A DNA stretch of 12,654 nucleotides from Verrucomicrobia subdivision 6 bacterium BACL9 MAG-120507-bin52. GTDB lineage: Bacteria; Verrucomicrobiota; Verrucomicrobiia; Methylacidiphilales; Verrucolacustridaceae. A program made the position numbers and the translations under genes. The stretch lies in the NCBI GenBank assembly GCA_001438005.1, contig LIBO01000011.1, positions 1 to 12,654 of the forward strand, written 5' to 3'. How positions within the stretch are numbered: the stretch's first letter is position 1; every line of letters starts with the position of its first letter. Below the pieces are notes generated by a model. The model was not told the origin of the DNA. It made no database searches and saw nothing but the letters and a program-made list of their open reading frames with translations. Below are positions 7,841 to 12,654 of the stretch, one piece after another.

Positions 7841-8624
7841 CGGTCACACTCAACTGGGCCAAAACCGACCCATCAATAAATTCCACCAAGGAGTGAACAA
7901 TGCTTTGCGGATGCACCACCACCTCCACCTGTCGCATCGGCAACCCAAACAGCCAGTGAGCCTCGATCATCTCCAATCCCTTGTTAAACATCGTGGCTGA
8001 ATCGATCGTAATTTTCTTTCCCATCGACCACGTTGGGTGCTTCAAAGCCTGCGCCACGGTCACCTTCTGCATTGCCTCGGCACTGCTTTGGCGGAAAGGT
8101 CCTCCCGATGCCGTCAAAATCACTTTGCGAACCTCTTTCTCGTTGGCTCCTTGCAGACACTGAAAAATGGCGTTGTGCTCGCTGTCGACCGGTAAAACCT
8201 GCTTTTTTCTTTTCTTGGCCTCCGCCATCACGGCCGACCCCGCTAAAACCAGAATCTCTTTGCTGGCCACCGCCAAATCTTTTCCACTTTGCAACGCCGC
8301 CAAAGCCGGTGCCAAACCGGCCGTTCCGACAATCGCCACCAACACCATGTCGGCCTCCGTCTCCTCCACCATCCGCGTCAGCCCCTCACCCCCGGAAAAT
8401 AGCTTCGCCCCTTTGGGCAAGGCCGACTTTACCTTTTCCGCAGCTTGAGGATCCGATACCGCCAAGGCACTCACCCCAAACTCCCGTGCCTGCTCCAACA
8501 GCCGGTCCGTACTTTTCGCCACTCCTAAACCCACAATTTTCATCTGATCGGGCAAAGCCCGCGCCACCTTGCAAGTGCTTTCACCGATCGACCCACTCGA
8601 ACCTAAAAGAATCACTCTCTTCAT
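7833..8624 (-). CDS. dxr: DXP reductoisomerase, N-terminal and catalytic part (frame interrupted)
   Basis: DXR converts 1-deoxy-D-xylulose 5-phosphate to MEP with NADPH and a divalent metal, the committed step of the MEP pathway. This 263-residue part holds the NADPH-binding fold (LLGSSGSIGEST, 6-17), VASKEIL (119-125), the metal/catalytic segment PVDSEHNAIFQCL (145-157), TASGGPF (171-177), the flexible loop and active site HPTWSMGKKITIDSATMFNK (196-215), and VVHPQSIVHSLVEFIDG (236-252). It stops at TGA right after VTDM, where the family continues Arg-x-Pro-Ile. The remaining sequence follows in another frame (7477-7836). The break lies near the boundary between catalytic domain and C-terminal linker. 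The ATG overlaps the cdsA stop (ATGA). All catalytic residues that normally lie in this part are present, so loss of function is not certain. Confidence 0.88.
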   Translation of the reverse strand: MKRVILLGSSGSIGESTCKVARALPDQMKIVGLGVAKSTDRLLEQAREFGVSALAVSDPQAAEKVKSALPKGAKLFSGGEGLTRMVEETEADMVLVAIVGTAGLAPALAALQSGKDLAVASKEILVLAGSAVMAEAKKRKKQVLPVDSEHNAIFQCLQGANEKEVRKVILTASGGPFRQSSAEAMQKVTVAQALKHPTWSMGKKITIDSATMFNKGLEMIEAHWLFGLPMRQVEVVVHPQSIVHSLVEFIDGSVLAQLSVTDM

Positions 8625-9469
8625 ACTCTCGCCGTTAAAATAATGTACCCGTAAAAAACGGGCAGGCTAAAGAGTAAACTATCCACCAGATCTAAGGCCC
8701 CCCCGATTCCTGGCAAAAAGTGGCCCGAGTCCTTCACCTGCGCATCCCTCTTCACTACCGATTCCCCTAAATCCCCAATTACACTTGCCCCCGCTAATCC
8801 TAAGCCCAACACCCAAGCATGGACCCCACGGAAACACCCGAGAACCTCTGGGAAAAAGTGAACGAGGCTCAGGCTCGTCACCAGTGCCAAAACGAGCCCC
8901 CCCGCCAAACCCTCCCACGTTTTCTTCGGGCTAATGACTGGGCTCATCTTGTGACGACCAAATAATTTCCCCGCGATGTAAGCGCCCACATCGGTAAATT
9001 TCGTCACCGCCACCGCGTAGATCAATAAAGCGATTCCCTGACGCGCATCCCCCGTGAAAAGGATCTTGGTGGCGTAATTTAAAAGATACGGAACATAGAA
9101 GAATCCAAATAAAGTCAGCGCCATCGCCTCGGTCGCCCCCTCCACTTTTGGATGAAAGACCCGCCTCGTCAGGGCTCCCAAGATGACGAGCAAGACCAGG
9201 ATCGCCTCACCCGAAAATGCCGCCGGGAAACCTGCCCAAGGAGCTACCACCGAAAAGTAGGTCGCGGCATAGAGCAACCCGCCCGCCAACAGACCCGTCT
9301 TAAGAAAAACGGTTCTGCCCGCGCTCCGTTGCGAAAGATAAAATTCTCGTTGGGCCGCGATTCCCACGATCGCAATCAGCAGAAAAACTCCATGGCTGTA
9401 GCGCAGGGTGACTAAGGTCAAAATAATCCCCCAGAGAAGGAGGGAGGAGAAAAGACGCCAGCCCAACAT
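8621..9469 (-). CDS. cdsA: CdsA, phosphatidate cytidylyltransferase
   Basis: CdsA condenses CTP with phosphatidic acid to give CDP-diacylglycerol, the precursor of bacterial phospholipids, in the inner membrane. At 282 residues it has normal length, with about seven or eight hydrophobic segments starting at 6-20 and 27-40. Conserved parts are VTKFTDVGAYIAGKLFGRHK (155-174), SPKKTWEGLAGG (180-191) and the C-terminal signature region 236-263 (GESVVKRDAQVKDSG, then LPGIGGALDLVDSL). The signature normally reads PGHGG-x-x-DR-x-D; here His is Ile and Arg is Leu, while the KRD, KD and final D residues remain. I recall similar variants in PVC bacteria. It starts 2 nt after the uppS stop with GGGGGA 8 nt upstream of the ATG, and ends in ATGA with dxr. 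Confidence 0.94.
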   Translation of the reverse strand: MLGWRLFSSLLLWGIILTLVTLRYSHGVFLLIAIVGIAAQREFYLSQRSAGRTVFLKTGLLAGGLLYAATYFSVVAPWAGFPAAFSGEAILVLLVILGALTRRVFHPKVEGATEAMALTLFGFFYVPYLLNYATKILFTGDARQGIALLIYAVAVTKFTDVGAYIAGKLFGRHKMSPVISPKKTWEGLAGGLVLALVTSLSLVHFFPEVLGCFRGVHAWVLGLGLAGASVIGDLGESVVKRDAQVKDSGHFLPGIGGALDLVDSLLFSLPVFYGYIILTARV

Positions 9470-9471
9470 AG

Positions 9472-10191
9472 TTAAATTCCCCCAAATCTGCGGTCCCGCG
9501 CCGCATAATCAGCCAAGGCTTTCGCAAAATCCTCTTCCCCAAAATCGGGCCAGAGGACGGGAGTCACCACAATTTCTGCGTAGGAAATCTGCCAAAGCAT
9601 AAAGTTACTAATCCGCATCTCTCCGCTCGTCCGAATGAGAAGATCCGGATCGGGAATTCCATGCGTATATAAATGCTCCGCGACCGTCTCCTCCCGAATC
9701 TGATCCGGATCCAACTTTCCCGCTTTGACCTCCCGCGCCATCCCCTGCATCGCTTCCGTGATCTCTACCCTCGACCCATAGCTCAGCGCTAAAATCAGAT
9801 CCAATTTTGTGTGACCCTTCGTTTTCTCGATTGCACTTTCTAACTCCTCCCGTACTGCCTCTGGCAGATCCTGCCGTCGTCCGATCGTCCTCAACCGAAT
9901 CCCCTCCTTGCTCATTTCACTTAACTCCTCCCGAATCACTCCCCGCAATAACCCCATCAATCCCTGAACCTCTTCCCGCGGCCTCTGCCAATTTTCCACC
10001 GAGAAAGCGTAGAGCGTCAAATACCTCACCCCATGATCGATCGCGGCCTGCACCACCCGCTTGACCGATTTGCGACCCGCCTCATGTCCACTCAGCCTCG
10101 GCAAGTGGTGCTTTTTCGCCCAACGCCCGTTGCCATCCATAATGATGGCGACATGCTGCGGGATGGCCGTGACTGACTTCTCTTTAGCCAT
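9472..10191 (-). CDS. uppS: UppS, undecaprenyl (polyprenyl) diphosphate synthase
   Basis: A 239-residue cis-prenyltransferase that adds isopentenyl diphosphate units to farnesyl diphosphate, giving the C55 carrier for peptidoglycan and surface glycans. HVAIIMDGNGRWAKKH (13-28) contains the catalytic Asp19. HEAGRKS (36-42), LYAFSVENWQRP (60-71), SYGSR (137-141), IRTSGEMRISNFMLWQ (186-201) and the final LWPDF (213-217) are all family signatures. The length is typical of cytosolic bacterial enzymes. The frame is open far upstream, but homology begins just after the ATG at 10189-10191, which overlaps the purA end by 8 nt (ATGGCTAA). Extending the start to 10464 would add about 91 residues that only shadow purA. 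Its substrate comes from the MEP pathway encoded by dxr and ispG downstream. Confidence 0.96.
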   Translation of the reverse strand: MAKEKSVTAIPQHVAIIMDGNGRWAKKHHLPRLSGHEAGRKSVKRVVQAAIDHGVRYLTLYAFSVENWQRPREEVQGLMGLLRGVIREELSEMSKEGIRLRTIGRRQDLPEAVREELESAIEKTKGHTKLDLILALSYGSRVEITEAMQGMAREVKAGKLDPDQIREETVAEHLYTHGIPDPDLLIRTSGEMRISNFMLWQISYAEIVVTPVLWPDFGEEDFAKALADYAARDRRFGGI

Positions 10192-11578
10192 GCCGGAACG
10201 TCTGCTCTCGACCCGCCCCCACCGAAATAATTCCGATGGTTGCCCCCACCAGCTGGGAAATCGCCGAAAGGTAAATTCGCGCCCGCCGAGGTAACTCTTT
10301 CCAATGCCTCGCCTCGGTGGTGGGCTCGCACCAACCCTCAAAGACCCGATAGACCGGACGACACCTTGCCCAGTCCGAGGATTCGACCGGCGGTTCCTGC
10401 AATATTTTTCTCTCAAACCGGTAGCCGACACAAACGGGGATCTTCTCCAAACCGTCCAGACCATCCAAATTGGTAATGGCCATCTCCGTCACTCCATTCA
10501 ACTGCACCGCTCGCCGCACCAGCACCGCATCAAACCATCCGCAACGTCGTGCCCGCCCCGTAGTCGATCCAAACTCCCGACCCATTCCGTGCAAGAGATG
10601 ACCCAAGGTTCCATCCTCCGTCACAAAAGGTCCTCCTCCCACCCGTGTGGTGTAGGCTTTCAAAACCCCGACCACTCGCTGGATCGCCGTCGGCGGGACT
10701 CCCGTGCCCGTACAGGCGCCACCCGCCGTGCAGTGTGAGCTGGTGACGAAGGGATACGTTCCGTGATCCACATCCAAAAATGTTCCCTGGGCCCCCTCAA
10801 TCAAAATCCGAACTCCCGTGCCGGTACAGGCGCCACCCGCCGTGCAGTGTGAGCTGGTGACAAAGGGATACGTTCCGTGATCCACATCCAAAAATGTTCC
10901 CTGGGCTCCCTCAATCAAAATCCGTTTTCCCCCCGCCACCGCCCGATGCGCCAGCGTGACCCCATCCGCCAAGTAGGGACGCAAAAAGCGAGCTGCCTTT
11001 TCAATTTCCCTCACCGTTTTCGTTGCCGAAATTTTTTCCCAACCTTGGCTACCCGCCACCCGATTGTGCGCCATCACCCTCTCCCGCAATCGCCTAGCCA
11101 ACTCGGCGGCGGGCAGGGCCATCTCACCCGCACGTAACCCCACTCTCGTGGCCTTATCCGAGTAAGCCGGACCGATCCCCCGACCCGTTGTCCCAATCTT
11201 GGCTAATCCCCTCTTTTTTTCTGATCCTTGATCCACAGCGCGATGCTGGGGCAGCACCAGGTGGGCTTGCTCTGCTAAAAAGAGACGGCCTTGGGTACGA
11301 ATTTTCCTTCTCGCTAAACCCTCGATCTCCCTCACCAGCCCGGCGGGATCCACCACCGCGCCACCCGCAATGAGACAGGAAACCTTCGCCCGCAAAATTC
11401 CTGAAGGGACCAAGTGCAAAACAAACTTTTCTCCTCCGATCTCGACCGTGTGCCCCGCATTGTTGCCGCCCTGCGCCCGCAAAACCCAATCCGCCTCCGA
11501 TGCCATGACATCCAAGATCTTGCCCTTGCCCTCATCCCCCCACTGGAGGCCCAGAACAATCGTTACGCGGGGCCTCAT
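10184..11578 (-). CDS. purA: PurA, adenylosuccinate synthetase with internal 38-residue duplication
   Basis: PurA joins IMP and aspartate using GTP, giving adenylosuccinate, the first committed step from IMP to AMP. LGLQWGDEGKGK (9-20) holds the GTP loop with the catalytic Asp14, and NNAGHTV (39-45) the catalytic His43. KIGTTGRGIGPAYSDKATR (127-145) binds IMP and Mg. The C-terminal parts VLKAYTTRVGGGPF, AITNLDGLDGL and PVCVGYRFE are normal. Residues 219-256 (beginning RILIEGAQGTFLDVDHGTYP) are repeated exactly as 257-294. Without the repeat the protein is 426 residues, the family norm. The repeated part contains the Gln and Thr residues that contact IMP and core beta-strand sequence, so an extra copy would be expected to disturb folding unless looped out. 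The ATG overlaps the upstream dehydrogenase stop (ATGA); there is only a weak ribosome binding site. Confidence 0.95.
   Translation of the reverse strand: MRPRVTIVLGLQWGDEGKGKILDVMASEADWVLRAQGGNNAGHTVEIGGEKFVLHLVPSGILRAKVSCLIAGGAVVDPAGLVREIEGLARRKIRTQGRLFLAEQAHLVLPQHRAVDQGSEKKRGLAKIGTTGRGIGPAYSDKATRVGLRAGEMALPAAELARRLRERVMAHNRVAGSQGWEKISATKTVREIEKAARFLRPYLADGVTLAHRAVAGGKRILIEGAQGTFLDVDHGTYPFVTSSHCTAGGACTGTGVRILIEGAQGTFLDVDHGTYPFVTSSHCTAGGACTGTGVPPTAIQRVVGVLKAYTTRVGGGPFVTEDGTLGHLLHGMGREFGSTTGRARRCGWFDAVLVRRAVQLNGVTEMAITNLDGLDGLEKIPVCVGYRFERKILQEPPVESSDWARCRPVYRVFEGWCEPTTEARHWKELPRRARIYLSAISQLVGATIGIISVGAGREQTFRHG
10697..10810 (-). repeat. Tandem repeat in purA, distal (3') copy, 114 bp
   Basis: Second copy in reading order, encoding PurA residues 257-294. 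It is directly adjacent to the other copy and in frame. The two differ at only four bases (10697, 10709, 10748 and 10793 in this copy). Each falls at a third codon position and is silent. This copy leads into the normal downstream sequence (Val-Pro-Pro-Thr). Confidence 0.97.
10811..10924 (-). repeat. Tandem repeat in purA, proximal (5') copy, 114 bp
   Basis: First copy in reading order, encoding PurA residues 219-256 and following the normal upstream sequence (Gly-Gly-Lys). It differs from its partner at 10811, 10823, 10862 and 10907, all synonymous. At the join, the codon for Val runs straight into the Arg codon that begins the second copy, with no spacer. Only a CGG/CCG-like match is visible at the breakpoint. 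Confidence 0.97.
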
Positions 11579-12654
11579 CGGCCCATGCTCGTATATTCAA
11601 ACCCCAGCGATCTCATCTCCACCGGGTTGAAAAGGTTGCGACCATCAAAGATTCGGGGCGTTCTCATCGATTTCTTGATTTGATTCCAATTCAAATTGCG
11701 ATATTCAGGCCACTCCGTCGCCACAATCAGTACATCCGCACCTTCCGCCACCTCCTCCGCCTGGGTGACGATTTCCACACTCTGGGGCAGGAGCGCTCTC
11801 GCTTTTTCCCCGCCTTTCGGGTCGTGGCAACGCAACTTGGCCCCCTCCTCGGCCATCCGCCGGGCAATCTCTACCGCCACGCTGCAGCGTACATCATCCG
11901 TATTCGCTTTGAAGGCCAAGCCCAACTGTCCAACTTTCTTGTCCTTCATGCTCCAAAGGGAAGCCCGAATCTTTTTCAAAAATCGCTCGGGAATGGCCGC
12001 GTTGATCTTCTCCACCTCTCTCATCAAGCCAAATCCCACGCCCAACTCTTCGGCGATTCGAATAAAGGCACTGACATCCTTGGGAAAACAGGACCCCCCA
12101 TAACCCAAGCCCGCTTGCAAAAAGGCACGACCAATGCGCGCATCCGAGCCCATCCCCTCGGCCACTTGGGTTACGTCCGCATGGCTCGCCTCACATACCG
12201 CTGCGACCAAGTTGATATAGGTGATCTTCAGCGCCAGAAAACTATTGGCCGCGTGTTTGATCAACTCCGCACTATTCAGATCGGTAATTAAAATCGGCGC
12301 CTGAAACGGCTCGTACACGGCCCGCATGGCCGCCACCGGACGCTCCGAAGCAACCCCGATGACGATTCGATCCGGTTTTTGCAGATCGACCACCGCACTT
12401 CCCTCTCGCAGAAATTCCGGATTGCTCACGACATCAAACTCCACCCCCTTCGGGCCATATCGGCGAATCGTCTCCGCCACTTTTTCACCCGTTTTCACCG
12501 GCACGGTGCTTTTATCGACAATGATCCTGTAACCAGGAAGGGACTCAGCAATTTCTCGCGCCACCCCCTCCACAAAGCTCAAATCGACCGAGCCATCGTC
12601 CTGCGGAGGAGTGGGCACAGCGATAAAGATCACCTCCGAATCAGCCACCGCTTG
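11575..12654 (-). CDS. ugd: UDP-glucose 6-dehydrogenase, N-terminus outside window
   Basis: It oxidises UDP-glucose to UDP-glucuronate with two NAD+, feeding capsule, exopolysaccharide or pentose-sugar synthesis in the cytoplasm. The 359 visible residues lack the N-terminal NAD-binding GxGxxG strand and about 75-85 residues. The frame is open to the right edge; a GTG at 12646-12648 is an internal Val, not the start. Visible motifs are VIFIAVPTPPQ, VDKSTVPVKTG, SNPEFLREGSA, the helix ELIKHAANSFLALKITYINL with its conserved Lys and Asn, and the active-site GYGGSCFPKD with the catalytic Cys at visible residue 189. The C-terminal domain shows LGLAFKANTDDVR and ends with FDGRNLFNP. Its stop overlaps the purA ATG (ATGA), making it the most upstream visible member of the operon. 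A GDP-mannose or UDP-ManNAc dehydrogenase is less likely given these motifs. Confidence 0.93.
   Translation of the reverse strand, partial: QAVADSEVIFIAVPTPPQDDGSVDLSFVEGVAREIAESLPGYRIIVDKSTVPVKTGEKVAETIRRYGPKGVEFDVVSNPEFLREGSAVVDLQKPDRIVIGVASERPVAAMRAVYEPFQAPILITDLNSAELIKHAANSFLALKITYINLVAAVCEASHADVTQVAEGMGSDARIGRAFLQAGLGYGGSCFPKDVSAFIRIAEELGVGFGLMREVEKINAAIPERFLKKIRASLWSMKDKKVGQLGLAFKANTDDVRCSVAVEIARRMAEEGAKLRCHDPKGGEKARALLPQSVEIVTQAEEVAEGADVLIVATEWPEYRNLNWNQIKKSMRTPRIFDGRNLFNPVEMRSLGFEYTSMGR

Noticed and set aside
9472..10464. Longer uppS reading frame starting at 10464
   Set aside because: The extra ~91 residues overlap purA in another frame and show no homology to the family, which begins directly at the ATG at 10189-10191.
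11680..12291. Long plus-strand open frame of about 200 codons opposite ugd, with similar ones opposite ispG (5562-6146), dxr (8033-8638) and the glycosyltransferase (1677-2261)
   Set aside because: All lie antisense to strongly conserved genes, are rich in Pro/Arg/His/Ser as GC-rich antisense frames are, and lack motifs and ribosome binding sites.

Overview
The window holds a compact bacterial gene block read entirely from the minus strand. Almost every gene junction is a 1-8 nt overlap or a 2 nt gap. The gene order and the long, insert-bearing form of IspG suggest a PVC-group bacterium, perhaps Verrucomicrobiota. That placement is an inference from family knowledge and no search was run. There are no RNA genes, mobile elements or CRISPR arrays that I can see.

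In transcription order (high to low coordinates), the first region is one long operon-like run. It starts with a UDP-glucose 6-dehydrogenase whose N-terminus lies outside the window (11575-12654). It continues with purA (adenylosuccinate synthetase), uppS (undecaprenyl diphosphate synthase), cdsA (phosphatidate cytidylyltransferase), dxr (DXP reductoisomerase), rseP (M50 site-2 protease) and ispG (HMBPP synthase), ending at 4290. This is the common uppS-cdsA-dxr-rseP-ispG envelope/isoprenoid cluster: dxr and ispG make isoprenoid precursors by the MEP pathway, uppS turns them into the wall-glycan lipid carrier, cdsA makes CDP-diacylglycerol, and rseP is an intramembrane protease.

A 137 bp gap (4153-4289), which may hold a weak promoter, separates this run from a second unit. 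That unit is a large GT4-like glycosyltransferase with an extra C-terminal helical domain (1708-4152), coupled through TGATG to a GH130-family glycoside phosphorylase-like protein (236-1708). After 51 bp comes the start of a further minus-strand gene with a canonical ribosome binding site, cut off by the left edge.

Two anomalies stand out. purA carries an in-frame tandem duplication of 38 codons over its IMP-binding core. The two copies differ at four positions, all synonymous third-codon positions. dxr is split into two reading frames by what looks like a 7 nt loss at a conserved Met-Arg-x-Pro segment, leaving the pieces overlapping by GTGA. Both are core genes, so either the locus has unusual biology (a split reductoisomerase, a segmentally duplicated synthetase) or it carries assembly or strain-mixture errors. 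The GT/GH130 pair is the best candidate for an uncharacterised pathway.
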